Source: Seison nebaliae (taxonomy: Eukaryota; Rotifera; Pararotatoria; Seisonacea; Seisonidae). Taken from it: a stretch of 45,217 nucleotides of DNA. The notes beneath the pieces are model-generated. The model was given only the letters and a program-made list of their open reading frames with translations, had not been told where the DNA came from and searched no databases. The stretch's first letter is position 1; each line of letters starts with the position of its first letter. The position numbers and the translations under genes are program-made. Of this stretch, positions 34,298 through 45,217 are shown piece by piece. The DNA is taken from contig JALJEE010000993.1 in NCBI GenBank assembly GCA_023231475.1, positions 1-45,217 on the forward strand, written 5' to 3'.

Positions 34298-35370
34298 CTG
34301 TCCATCTTCTCCTCCCTCTCTGCCTCATCTTCACTGGCTGATATTTTTCATTTAGGAAATATCAATTTTAATCAAAAGTCATTTTCTTATCTTTCACCCG
34401 GTTCATATGACAGATAACTTTTTATTTATCAAGAAAAAAAAAAACAGAAAAATCTGAAAAATACCAAAAAAAACAATTCAAATTTTATGAAAAAAAAACC
34501 ATTGCCCATTTCCACCTCTCTCTCTCTCTCTCTCATTGTCATTGAACTCTTCAAAGTATTTTTTTCTCTTTCTTTTTTTCACTCCATCTGATAATCTACG
34601 TAATAAGTTCCATTTACGTTATCATCTTTTCAATTCCTCTTAGTTCCAACGACAAAAAAAAAAACAGTAAAAATTTCTTTCCGATTTACCTCAACCAATT
34701 GCTGGAACTTTTTATTGGCATGACCAACTTTTTTCTACTTCTTATTCTATTCTTCTCAACATATATTGGACAGTTCATGATTCAGTTCATTTCACAGGAA
34801 TCGCGTCGGATCAAACAATCACCAACATTCTCATCTGACAATTACATGATTTCCTGAAGAGAAATGATTTTGAATTCTGATAAATTTTTTTCTCTTTTCA
34901 AATATTTCATTCTTCCTTTTATATCTCACATATCCATTCTCGGTACTATTATCAACTTTATTTCAATTTCTACCATTTACGCAACATTTCATGTACATAA
35001 TTCAAGTGACATCACATTTTATTTTTCTTTTTTCAACCATTTTTTTTCCCTAAACAGATTTTATAATTGGCGAAACTTCGAACTTCGTGAAATCAGTTAA
35101 TTAACAATTATTTAATAATTTTAAATAAATTATATTATATGCAACATATCCACTATTTTCTTCCAACAATTTACCTTCTACTTCAATGTTAATCTATATC
35201 TGTTAATTTAGAACAGTTAAAACGAGATTGGTTAAAAAATTCTTAATAATTTTTATCAGAATTAGACCTGTTTACAATAAATATATGACTATTACTGTTT
35301 ATTAATTTATAATCTAATATTATTTATCTATATATCTTTAAAATATTTTGACATCTTTGAAAATGGAAAC
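34298..35370. other. 3' flank of the Asn-rich gene
   Basis: AT-rich with A-runs (34433-34445, 34651-34664) and a (TC)n tract at about 34518-34537. Nothing coding is supported; the 78-residue frame at 34864 has no coding character. Confidence 0.5.
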
Positions 35371-36330
35371 TGATGTTAATTCTAAGAAACGATGACGTTC
35401 TTCAAAAATTTGGAACTACTTTGTAATAGAAAATAATGGGACAAATATAATATATGTGGAATACTATATTTAGCAAATACTGGAACATCGTCACTTAATG
35501 TGCATATTAGAAAGAAGCATTTGATTCTCGAAATTTGATGTTCATCTTATTTCGAAATATGTTGCGACTTTAAACACGTCATTTTCTACAAACGATAATC
35601 CATATTTTCAGCAAATATTAAAACGGAAATTTCAAAAACCTATGAATCGACAAAAATAGCAGATAATTGCATCTGAATTACGAGACATGATATTCTGTGC
35701 AAAAATGATTCTTGGCGGTCACCTTATGGAGATAATGTTTTTGAAATATTAACGATTTTAATTACCGACTCGTATATCTTAAATTCGAATATGATTTTCA
35801 TCTATTTTCAAAAAATGCATACAAACGATGATTACATAAAAAGTTGTACAAATGAAATAATAAGAAATGAACTTTTTGAGAATTAATGGGGATTAACTAT
35901 GATTAACTTGACGGTAGTTCGGATATTCAGCGTGATAACAGACTTTGCGGGTTAAAAAACATTTATTGCATAAACCGTTTTATCAGTTTGACATGTCCAG
36001 GTATGTTACAAAATTCCTGTTTTTATAATGTTTTCATCAATTACATCACAATATCTTCGATATTCTACGATTCTACAGAATATCATTAATTATATCAGAT
36101 GATAAAAAAGAACCACCAATGGCAATCATCCTATTTTGAACTATTTCCAGCATTTTATCAGATTGTAAATTTCGTCGACGATAAGATGAGAACAACTTTG
36201 GACTCTACATTACTTTAATTAGTTTTAATGAAAAATTGTCCAATCGATTTGTGAAGAATCATAATAAGGACTTTCAATCGATTGAATTTTTGAAAATGAG
36301 AACTCTATTCTGCCTGAAAATGCTGAATTG
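35371..36330 (+). mobile_element. Decayed hAT-like transposon relic (tentative)
   Basis: Around 35394-35522 broken frames read KIWNYF, then after a frameshift CGILYLANTGTSSLN and VHIRKKH. This is the layout of a BED zinc finger (W-N-YF, Cys, TSSL, H-x3-5-H) found at the N-terminus of hAT transposases. Downstream fragments such as STNDNPYFQQ continue for several hundred bases with many stops and frameshifts. The second Cys of the finger is replaced. No terminal inverted repeats were located. If correct it is a long-dead copy. Confidence 0.35.
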
Positions 36331-36395
36331 AAGAAAGAACAAATATTCGATTTAATTTATTACACTTTTGTTTAATATATTAAACGACTCTATAA

Positions 36396-36416
36396 CCTCT
36401 ATACTATAGAGGTCTA
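36396..36416. repeat. Short perfect palindrome
   Basis: The motif cctctata/ctatagagg forms an 8-9 bp inverted repeat with almost no loop, followed by a partial third copy (aggtctatag). It lies at the right edge of the relic zone. Confidence 0.5.
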
Positions 36417-36717
36417 TAGGGTATTTTTGTCCTCTATCTGCGGATTGAAACGTTTATCTCTTCTTATTGTTCAACGATATTTGAATATAATTCTTTCCAT
36501 TAAACAACTAAAGACAGTTATCGAAAATCGAATTGTTTTCATTGTATTTCGTTTTTTGTTGTAAAAAACTGAAAAATTTCAGATTTATTGAAATTGTACA
36601 TCTCGGTATTATTTCATCTTTACTTACATCATTTTTTTCCCGACGTTTTTCCACACCTTTTTTAAAGAGTTCATATTGATTCTTTTCATATTCAAAACAT
36701 TTAATAAGATAATTTGA

Positions 36718-36892
36718 GGTTGAGATTTGACCGAAAAAGCAATTACAAGGATGAGATCTGTTCTAAATGGTAGTTTAAGGTTGGGATCTGTCCAAAATAT
36801 TATTTAAACGGTTGAGAACTATCCAAAATAATATTAATTTGGTTGAGAACTGTCTTTTTTGTGGAGGAAAATCAGAAGGTTGAGAACTACCC
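36718..36892 (+). repeat. Degenerate tandem repeat, GGTTGAGAACTGTCC units
   Basis: Six copies of a 15-bp core (ggttgagaactgtcc and variants) begin at 36718, 36749, 36779, 36810, 36841 and 36878. That is a period of about 31-37 bp with AT-rich linkers. Confidence 0.75.
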
Positions 36893-37353
36893 GGATACCG
36901 AATTATCCTTCATCTTTAACTGATGCCAAAAAAGTTCATTAAACTCAAGTTGAATGAATACATACCTGGTGCTCTCATATTCATGTCACATATTCCACTT
37001 GATCGGGGGCTTTCCGCACCAATAATTTTCCACGTTTCGCCAATTATTTCACGGATTTGACTTTTATATTTTTACGGATGATTTATTGGATTTATACTTA
37101 CAATTTGTTATATCATAAATAATATTTGTACACTATACTTTGTTAAATAAATAATATTTCTAATGTTCACTTGTTTAAGAAATTTCAGTTTAAGAATTCA
37201 GAGTATTGATTGTAGTAAAAGAAAATATTGGTTCAATACAAAGGTAAACGAATTTTTTCAATTGATCCATTTTGATGATTAATTTCAACTTGAAAAAAAA
37301 AGAACAATCAAATATTGTTTTTTATCTATCATTCTAAATATCATTCCTCCTCC
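36893..37353. other. Intergenic / 5' flank of next gene
   Basis: AT-rich, no recognised feature. It presumably includes the promoter of the gene starting at 37354. Confidence 0.4.
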
Positions 37354-38565
37354 ATGTCTCAAATTTCGGTTGCCCAACATGAAGAACAAAAGGAATCATC
37401 CGAAAGTCAAAGTACCCAAATCAGTTTTCCTACGGTCAGCACTACTAAAACGGCTTTGGCAATAGCAAATGAATTGAGAACGGCCAGTTTCGAAAAAAGT
37501 TGCACGGATAGCATTATCGCCGATCTTGATAAACAGTTTCCATCAGATCGGAACAGTATTAATATTCTCAAACAATCATATTCTTATTGTGCGTTTTTGG
37601 ACGAAGGTTTTTTTCTTCGAACTCATTACGTATAATAATCATTTAAATCATTTTAGTTAATGAAGAAGGAAAAAATGCGAAGGAAGTAACGAAATTAGAA
37701 TATACGTTAGAAGAACCTTAAACATTTTTCAATTTCTTCCTATGAATCAAGTGACGACGAATATGTATCCATAATTCTGAAACCGTTATTTATGGCGAAG
37801 CAGAATAAACTTTTAGATTATGAAGTTCCAGCGAACATAGGGAAGGAAACCGATGAGATGATGCATAGTGGAACAACACGAAAAATCAATAATGAAGTCG
37901 CCCAATTGCATCGTAAATTATTTACAAAAATGTTAACTGAATATGAACTGTCGACAATTGTACGTCAGACCCGACCAAAAATACTTTCTCACAATTATAT
38001 CGAAGGAACGACTATTCTTCGACGAGATCCTGAAAAGAAATTTTTCGACTATTCCGGTTCATTCCAATTTGAAGTTTTCGTTTAATGAAATTATTTGATG
38101 AAGATCTTCCCACAACTCATTCATTCTACAAATCGATTGAATATGGACCGTCATGGAAATATTTAACGGTGAGTGTATTGATTACCATCATTTTATGTGT
38201 CAGGACATTTATTTCCATCAATCAATTTGTTCGTTTCGATGAAATTTATCATGGAGATATGAATATTGTATTCGTTAGTTTCCTCCAATTTAAATGTTGC
38301 TTATTGAACTTTTATATTATTATTATTTTAGTTTATGAATTTAATGGATTTCGTTCTCACTCTCAACATGTTATTTCGGGAGACTCTCATCAAAAACTAC
38401 AACATTAAATTAGTTCAAATTTTATTTGCCAATTTCGGTTAGTAAATTAAATTATAAGAAGTTATTTCATATTTTTTAGGTATTTCCTTCCTTTCTTATA
38501 TCTGTTATCTCACGATTAATACTTTGACATTATCGTCTATCGAAATGACATTAACTGTACCTTGA
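37354..38565 (+). CDS. Unidentified multi-pass membrane protein, 320 residues
   Basis: Six exons: 37354-37606, 37657-37705, 37752-38056, 38104-38267, 38332-38437 and 38480-38565. All borders are GT-AG, every phase agrees and introns are 42-64 bp, so the structure is solid even though the family is unknown. The N-terminal ~200 residues are hydrophilic and probably cytosolic (Ser/Gln/Glu-rich start, then helical stretches such as VAQLHRKLFTKMLTEYEL). The C-terminal ~110 residues contain three hydrophobic helices (around YLTVSVLITIILCV, MDFVLTLNMLF, and VQILFANFGISFLSYI). A consensus-like donor (gtgagt at 38167) lies inside the first helix. I leave it unspliced because splicing would break the frame, but an alternative short isoform is possible. 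It ends 129 bp before mL37 on the same strand. Confidence 0.65.
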
Positions 38566-38694
38566 AAGAATTCCATGACGACTAGAAGAAAAAAAAGAAA
38601 TTTATTTTAGAGATTTCCTTTTGAGAAAGAAATTTGAAAATAAAATTATTTCAATTTTGAGCTTCCTTTATTTATTTCATTGAGATCATAAGGA

Positions 38695-40265
38695 ATGGTG
38701 AGGAAAACTCAATTCAAAAGATTATTCAAATATCATTCTCGTCCATTCAATCGTCAATGGAATTGGTTATGGCAAAAATATGGTGTGTTTAATGAACCGA
38801 AATTAAAATGGCCGAAATATCTTTCGACAAAAAGTTTCTTTAATTTAAAATAATTTTAAAAATTTCATTTCATTCATCATTCCAGCATCATATATCGATC
38901 CATTGATGAGTGATGAATGGAAAGAGTCGATGAATTTCGGTCCAAAATTACTTTCACCCGAACAATTGATTGATGGGAAGAGAATTCATCCCGATTATTT
39001 TAAATTTTCAAAAGAAGCCAAATTGATGAAAATAGATAATTGGAATAAAGAGAAACGATTCATCATTAAGGATGATGTAGATCTCAAAAATGGTTTGGCA
39101 CAAGCAGCTCTCATCACTCGAACGGTTCCCATTGAAAAGAAAGTGGAATTTGAAGAATTTAAACAATTCTTAACGAAATCTGATGTTTTCTTCATTGAAA
39201 AAATTAAAATTCAATTCATTTTCTTTCTAGCACGAGAGAGTTAAGAAAGAAATTCGACAATCGATCGCATTTGATGCAAATCAAACGAAACAACCTCGAA
39301 AATTAGTCACTCCAAAATATCGGGGAGATATTCTTCGACGATTGAAAAGTGAATATACCACAAGTGAGAAACGACAATGTTTGACTTTGCACGACTCATT
39401 ATGGACATTGGCGACTGTAATTCAACGACGTCGAACAAACGACTACAATTTATCCTTAAATAATTTTCAATTTATTTTAGAAAATTTAATTTTCGATTTA
39501 AATTTCCAACGAGGTTTTTTCTTTTATTTCATCCAAATAATTAATTTCCCATCATCATAATTTTCAGGAGATAAAAAGATGAATATAAATTATGAGATTG
39601 CGAGAGAAGTGAGAAGTCATACGATGAGAATAAACGGAATTCCATCATCAGATGTTGACGAATTGACTTCCAATTATCAATATGAGAATATGTGGCCAAT
39701 ATTTCCTACGAACGATTTTAAAAAATCTCACATTTATCATATGGATAATATTAGTCCAACATCGCCCAAACATCTCCAGACATTCGTTCTCGTCGATCCT
39801 GCAGTGAGAAATCGTGATCATCCACCATCATCCGCTTTAGCGATGGCGACGATTAGTGAAATAGAGAAATGTGATGAAACTGAACGACGAATGTCGAGAT
39901 TAATGCTCCAATGCTTCGCCAAAGCTAAACAAGAACAAGAAAATTTGAAATTGGCGACAGATTCGAATGGACGCCTAATAGAACCGTTGATAATTCGATG
40001 TATAAATTTGTTTGAAAATCGATACGATTTTTGTACTTTCCAATTAAATACGATTAATATGACTGATGATTTATTGGATGAGAAATGGAGGGATGTTAAA
40101 AATCTATTTTTCTACGATTCAAATAACGAGATTTATTTCAATCGATTAACGATGGATGAAGAACCATATGGGACGAGGAAGAATTTGCAACGACAAGTCA
40201 TAAATCATTTGGATTATAACGAAGAAGTGATTGGTAAATATCTTTCTTTCGTCCATGTGTATTGA
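38695..40265 (+). CDS. MRPL37: Mitochondrial large-subunit ribosomal protein mL37
   Basis: Four exons: 38695-38833, 38886-39184, 39231-39513 and 39568-40265, in phase, with introns of 46-54 bp, giving 472 residues (human 423). Matches to mL37 include GLAQAALITRTVPIE (human GVKQALWLTKTKLIE), NMWPIFPTNDFKKSHIYHMD (FYPISPIIDLHECNIYDV) and SSALAMATI. The clearest block is YDFCTFQLNTINM with VKNLFFYDSN (HFLVFQLNTTDL, VKNLAWVDSD). mL37 is a metazoan-specific mitoribosome component related to mL65/mS30, so this marks the genome as animal. The N-terminus (MVRKTQFKRLFKYHSRPFNR) is basic and suits mitochondrial import. Confidence 0.85.
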
Positions 40266-40692
40266 AGAGTTGATGGCAATTGAAGTGTTTTGGAGAGAAA
40301 AGTAACTTGTTTTAATTTTACTTTTATTAAACAAATAAATTATGGTTGATATCATTGAGTTAACGATTTTGAGAAAATTATCCTTGAAAACATTTTCACT
40401 TCGTCCTCTTATGTAATGTTTAGAGGAATGAAATTATTTTCTATTCATTCCCTCAATTTTCATCATCATCATCTTCTTCTTCTTCTCTTTTACTACCAAT
40501 AAAAATATTTATATTACAATACTACTAAAATCATTATAATTATTATTATGATTATTAATTATTTGAATGTCAAAGAAAACGATAATAAAAAATTTTTAAA
40601 AAATATTTACTATTTCACTTTATTTGGAAAGATTAGAAATAATAGAGCAATTAGTAGATTGAAGTGATCGAGATTGATATCGAGATCGAGAT
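40266..40692. other. Intergenic with TCA/TCT simple repeat
   Basis: AT-rich spacer. A (TCA)n(TTC)n tract sits at about 40458-40487. It contains the mL37 3' UTR and the promoter of the next gene; no other feature is seen. Confidence 0.45.
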
Positions 40693-43019
40693 ATGATTCT
40701 CTCAAGGAAACAATGGGATCGGGAAAAACGCATCAAACAAATGAGGAGATATTATCACCTCTCTACCAGTTTTCGTAAGAAGAGAATGACGTCAATTGAT
40801 TCGCCAGCTATCATCGATACTCCGTTGAATAGTACGAGAAGATTTAAATTTCCGGATAAATCAGATCTCTATGAGAATGAGAAAGAAATGTTTCCTCAAT
40901 TCAATTTACAATCAATAAAGGAACGTCTCACCATCAACGAGGAATCACCTCTCAATAACGAAGATGATGATATGGATGTGATTTTCGGTTTTAAAGAACG
41001 TCCAACAATCAATCATCAACATCGTACACATCCCGTTGATTCTGAGTTGTTCAACATGAAATTATCACCATCAATGACAACGATGGAACAACCACCAAAT
41101 TTCGGTATAAACAAAAAAAAATTATTCGATCCAAAAGATTCTTCTTATTTTCAATTGAATCGAGAAAATATAAAAAACTTCTTAATTAATGGTCGAATCA
41201 TCGATGATGCGAATGAATATGAGATATATAATGTTCTCACTAATTCCATCGACGAATCGAACAAAAAAGATATTCAAGTGAATTTTTGTATGAAATATTT
41301 ATTGGAGGAAAGTAGAATTATTTTGAAATTTTCTGATTTATCATTCAACAAGTTCCAATTTTTATTATATAATTATTGTGGAATTATTTTATAATTTTAA
41401 TAGACAATATTTCTTGATTAATCAACGGAAATTGAAGAGGAATCATCTTGTTGCTTTCTGGTCGTTATATGTTTTTATTCATCCTCATAAATCCGATAAG
41501 AAATGGATGAAAATTTGTGAATTGGAAGATTTCGAGAAAATCGGAGAAAGTCAAATAATTGTTACTCAAAATAATCGAATTCAAATGAAAGTAGACAAAG
41601 AAATAATTATCGATAATATTTCCATTAGTTTTCATTTCAAATTCCATTTGAAGTTCATCCTTCAAATTATTTTTTTTAATTTTTCAGTTGACTTATATTC
41701 GAGAAGATTGAAAATCGCTATAGTTCGAGAAGCGAAATCGAGAGATAGTAAATCGTATCTTCAATTGAAGAAGAAATCTATTCATTATTCAATCGATATT
41801 CATCGACCATCATTCAATTTAATCAATAAAAATCGAAATCCAAAAATTGCAAAGAAGAATTCAATGAACGATCATCGATTATCTGAATCGAATAGTCGAC
41901 AGATATTCTTATCAGATAATATCGATGTAATCGATCAGGGAAAGAATGTCCATCCGTTTTCGTTGATAATGGAGGAAGATAAGATAAGTCGTTTCCTTCA
42001 AATTATTCATCAATCGAATGAAAGGAATGTGAAGATGAATGAAAATAATAATAATATGAATAATTTATCATCAGTATGGTTTCCATTTGAGATGTGGTTG
42101 AAAGAGAAGAATAAATTCGATAGAACTGCTCCAATCACCACAATTATTCAACAGAATCATTATGAAAATATCGATTGCTCAACAAATTCCATTCAATCAT
42201 TTATTAAAGTTTTTTCTTTTATTTTCAAATTTAACTTAAGAATTTTGTAAATTGGACAGAATTATAATTATTTATCAATTTCTAAATTTCAAATTATATC
42301 GAGAAATAATGGAATTTTAAATCCATATATTCTCATCGATATGGAATTATGTGATCGGCTCGAATATCAACAATTGACATTAGATGGACAACATATGTGT
42401 CATTTGAATCAAGTGGAGAATTGTAAACGAATCTTAATCGTTTCACTGATAATGACATCGAATTTTTATCCGATGAAAGAAATCTGTAAAATTTTCTTTT
42501 TTAAAATTTTTTTTTCTTATTTTAATTTCTTTTTTCTTTTTGAAAACAGCCTTCCGTCTATATTCGTTGAAAGGACAATATCACAACCATCTCAAAATCG
42601 AAGATATGGCAGTGAATCAATTCGATCCGAATTTAAGGAAATTTTTCAAGATTTTCATTGGAATTGATCAACCGAATTTATTCGATTTCAGTCTACTACT
42701 TCTCTTCAATGTCAATCAAATGGATCGACGTCATAACCAAAAACGGATATCTTCCGCTTCCATCAATACCATACGGAATTTGAAGGAGACGATAAGTGAA
42801 AATTTCAATTCTTTCATCTTTCTCAGTTATTATCATTTGTTATTATATTATTATGAAAATATAATTATCTTTTAAACAAACAAACAAACAAAAAAAAATT
42901 TTTGGGAAAAAATAGATTCGGATATGAATGACGGAGAGTTGAGGAAACATTGGGAGAATTTGACAATTTTTCCGAATGAATCATTCCGTTTTTGGCGAGC
43001 ATTGGAAGCGATAGAATGA
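40693..43019 (+). CDS. Unidentified protein, 669 residues
   Basis: Six exons: 40693-41351, 41404-41627, 41688-42208, 42260-42485, 42550-42825 and 42916-43019. All phases agree and introns are 51-90 bp. The start at 40693 opens with a basic stretch (MILSRKQWDREKRIKQMRRYY). There is no signal peptide or clear membrane span. A hydrophilic N-terminal half is followed by segments with alternating hydrophobic residues suggestive of beta/alpha folds (HLVAFWSLYVFIHPHKSDKK, SRRLKIAIVREAKSRDSKS, YILIDMELCDRLEYQQLTL and FFKIFIGIDQPNLFDFSLLL). I do not recognise any family. Consistent exon structure argues it is real. It converges on ELOVL6 with 200 bp between stops. Confidence 0.6.
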
Positions 43020-43219
43020 GAGAATTTTTTATTGAAAACATAAATAGAAATGGATCTACTGACACCAATCTCATTGGGATGAGAAAGAAGAAAACGAAAC
43101 AAACGTAAAAAGTTCAGTTGTTGAGTCAAATGGAGAAGATCTAAAAGAGAAAGAATGTTGATTGGTTGAAAATGTGGGAAGGAGGTGAGAAGAATGAGAG
43201 TAAATTTTGAATGTAAACT

Positions 43220-44038
43220 CTAATTGATTTTCGTTTTGGTTTGTGTCATCTTCTTCTGAGGGAAGATGTATGTGTCTAAAAAGAATTTTGAGAATAGAAT
43301 AAAATAAGAGAAATAGAGTAAGAATGAATAATAGACATTGTCCATCGACGAACGACATGGAACATTTTGGTTCTTTAATTTTAGAATATGATAAGCGACG
43401 AAACAACCGATGAACATTTGGAGAATTTGGATGGATGTGATGAAAATGTTGACGAATTTTGGAATTCGAAATTTCGCAGCACGCAAACCATAATATGTAT
43501 ACATGATGGTATGAATAATGTAATTCATGGTGATGAACCAACGACCATTTCCACTCGCGTCTTGATACGCGTACCAGCAATACATCAAAACTGTTGCATG
43601 ATGATACCAATGAAGGAAAATTAATTTTTGCTTTTTCAAAATGATAAATAATGTATCGAATAATTCGGGTAATTTCGAGAGACAAAATAACCATGCCCAA
43701 ACGCCGTTCGGACCATATAAATAATCACTTGCACAAATAGAGTCGTTGAATCCGAATTTTGTGAGAATAGAATACATTTCAATCGTTCCACTAATCGCTC
43801 CACATAATGAGAATGTTGCCAAGAGACAATTCCAAATTATTAAAATAGATCGACAATTAATCGCTTCTCGATTCTTCATCAAATTCTTCCCGATCACTAT
43901 CACTCCCAAATACAAGAGAACAAGTAGATAACTCAATTTCCAATTACTCTTCATCCATTCCGTTCTTCGTTCATAATGCTCCTGATTCAACCAGTCATTA
44001 GGATATACGTTGCTTAGCAACGAATCGAAATCAGTCAT
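43220..44038 (-). CDS. ELOVL6: ELOVL6-type very-long-chain fatty acid elongase (3-ketoacyl-CoA synthase)
   Basis: Single-exon ORF, 272 residues from 44038; an upstream in-frame Met at 44068 is less likely. It carries the elongase signatures in order: KLPELFDTLFIILKKQKLIFLHWYHH (residue block around the HxxHH histidine box), MNYIIHTIMYTYYGLRA (tyrosine box) and ITSIQILQMFIGC. About seven hydrophobic helices place it in the ER membrane. The body is closest to the ELOVL3/6 branch (for example HWYHHATVLMYCWYAY and NGRWFITMNY). This branch condenses malonyl-CoA with C12-C16 acyl-CoA to give mainly C18 products. The C-terminus (PQKKMTQTKTKIN) is lysine-bearing, consistent with ER retrieval. It is convergent with the preceding gene. 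Confidence 0.93.
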   Translation of the reverse strand: MTDFDSLLSNVYPNDWLNQEHYERRTEWMKSNWKLSYLLVLLYLGVIVIGKNLMKNREAINCRSILIIWNCLLATFSLCGAISGTIEMYSILTKFGFNDSICASDYLYGPNGVWAWLFCLSKLPELFDTLFIILKKQKLIFLHWYHHATVLMYCWYAYQDASGNGRWFITMNYIIHTIMYTYYGLRAAKFRIPKFVNIFITSIQILQMFIGCFVAYHILKLKNQNVPCRSSMDNVYYSFLLYFSYFILFSKFFLDTYIFPQKKMTQTKTKIN

Positions 44039-44099
44039 GGAACTAATAATGGGAACTAATAATGGCAACTAAATTAATTTGTTCAATGAATATAAATGT

Positions 44100-44137
44100 A
44101 TGTGTTTGTGCGTGTTTGTGTGTGTGTGTGTGTGTGG
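44100..44137 (+). repeat. (GT)n microsatellite
   Basis: Dinucleotide GT/TG tract just upstream of the elongase start, with a purest run of about 20 bases. It lies in the probable promoter or 5' UTR of the elongase. Confidence 0.9.
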
Positions 44138-44744
44138 AAGAAATATGTTTGGGAGAATGAAACTAACTGCTCAAAATGGAATTTCTTCTTTTTTTCAAAC
44201 AATCTCCCGTTACATTCAATCAGCAATAATTTGCGTAAGAATTCCTTTTCCAAGTGAAGCCTTCAACTGAACTGAAATAATTACAGAGATGAAAAATTCA
44301 ATTTTATTTTTCTTCCCTTCTATATTTCTCTCTTACGAACCCACACCATTCATCGTCTGATGGTGGTCGTTCTATTCCTCGCCACCCAATACCTTACCAT
44401 CTCCTTCCTTCACACGATTCTTGTCGAGTTTCATAGAAAAGTCTTTGATAAACAAAAAAAAAATAAACAAAAATCCGATATTTCCTTCCTCTACCTCTCA
44501 TTATTTTATTTGTATATTCCGCAAAAAAAAAATTTTGCTGTAAGCACAACAACAATAATAATAAGAAGGACACAAGTCTATAAGAAAGAAAGTTTTTTGA
44601 AGAAATAATATGTCGATCAACTGGTCAGAAGGTCATGTCTCTATAGAGAATTTGGGTCGAATAAGAAAAAGTAGGATAAGTTGAAGAAGTTTTTTCTTTA
44701 TCAGTCTCTTCTATCCTTCTACTATATGGAAGAAATGAGTCTAG
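44138..44744. other. Intergenic, no gene seen
   Basis: AT-rich, with A-runs near 44453 and 44523. Possible elongase upstream region; no ORF with coding character. Confidence 0.45.
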
Positions 44745-44840
44745 GACATAAGAGCCACGAGACAAAAGAGCCACCGCACAAAAAAGTCACGAGACAAAAG
44801 AGCCACCGCACAAAAAAGCCAGGAGACAAAAGAGCCACGC
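44745..44840 (+). repeat. 16-bp minisatellite, six copies
   Basis: Six contiguous 16-bp units, strictly in register: variants of gacaaaagagccaccg alternating with cacaaaaaagtcacga. The alternation gives a 32-bp higher-order period. Confidence 0.92.
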
Positions 44841-45217
44841 AGACTTTGATTTTCTGAAATTTATTGATTGAAAATAAGTAAAACACAGTATAGGACTGTA
44901 TAGGATTGTCATGTCTGGATTTTTGTTTTCCAAAATTTACAGAGGAATTGAGTCTTATCAGTTTGGAATCAAACTATTTCAAGATAAAAAATATACTGCA
45001 TTTCTGTTAAAAAATGAATTAAAATTGTTGAAGGCATTCTTTTGTATAGAGATAGAATATAGAGACTAAGAAGAGGGATATTATCCATAACCGATATTTT
45101 TAACCAATTCATTTCATTCAGTCTTTTTTAAATCTCGATGAATTCCATGGACTTTTCTTTGTCGAAAACGAATAAGGGAAAAGAATTGTTGATCTATCAC
45201 AATTATGATTATCGTTT
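44841..45217. other. Window end, no gene seen
   Basis: AT-rich sequence with no supported ORF, RNA gene or repeat. Confidence 0.5.

Noticed and set aside
34864-35100. 78-residue plus-strand frame
   Set aside because: Phe/Ile-rich translation of AT-rich DNA with no neighbouring exons or recognisable features.
38167-38201. A 35-bp GT-AG intron in the membrane-protein gene
   Set aside because: Removing it breaks the frame that all later exons need; kept only as a possible alternative isoform.
43071-43700. Antisense-side 209-residue frame overlapping the elongase
   Set aside because: It overlaps ELOVL6 in a shifted frame on the same strand; the elongase motifs prove which frame is real.

Overview
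The window is nuclear DNA from an invertebrate animal. It is strongly AT-rich and gene-dense. Every multi-exon gene I could rebuild has GT-AG introns, most of them only 39-60 bp long. The gene set is metazoan: a SUEL/PAN lectin, a UBASH3/TULA-type phosphatase, TIMELESS, CCDC39, AP-1 sigma, POP5, MGAT1, mitochondrial ribosomal protein mL37 and ELOVL6. Asn/Ser-rich proteins, the arthropod-like AP-1 sigma sequence and a duplicated secreted protein that recalls arthropod non-specific nucleases make a small-genome arthropod the best guess. CCDC39 means the animal still builds motile-type axonemes (flagellate sperm or ciliated sensory cells). The species cannot be fixed from sequence alone.

Layout. 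1-2872 (+): 3' part of a secreted SUEL-lectin/PAN protein. It converges on a UBASH3-like phosphatase at 2929-3984 (-). 4929-5192 (-): small prohormone-like peptide precursor. 6607-11228 (-): TIMELESS, ten exons. 10793-14383: a tandem duplication whose breakpoint lies inside TIMELESS exon 2. It produced two copies of a small secreted-protein gene (11838 and 13576), a stranded TIMELESS exon fragment and a foldback element between them. 15262-18290 (-): CCDC39, eight exons, followed by a tRNA-Thr(AGU). 19027-19605 (+): unidentified basic ORF. 19943-21209 (-): AP-1 sigma with three tandem alternative last exons. 21438-21842 (-): POP5, divergent from MGAT1 (21950-23603, +) across about 107 bp. 23987-24910 (+): unidentified single-pass membrane protein. 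26228-34297 (+): a single-exon, 2689-residue Asn-rich protein with a CCHC zinc knuckle. 34298-37353: long non-coding stretch with a decayed hAT-like relic and minisatellite. 37354-38565 (+): unidentified membrane protein. 38695-40265 (+): mL37. 40693-43019 (+): unidentified 669-residue protein. 43220-44038 (-): ELOVL6-type elongase. The right end has simple repeats and a 16-bp minisatellite.

Most genes are unrelated housekeeping functions: replication-fork protection, tRNA processing, clathrin adaptors, N-glycan branching, mitochondrial translation and fatty-acid elongation. They look packed together rather than functionally clustered. Exon boundaries below were derived by hand by requiring GT/AG borders, phase continuity and agreement with known family sequence. 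Where one of these is missing I say so.
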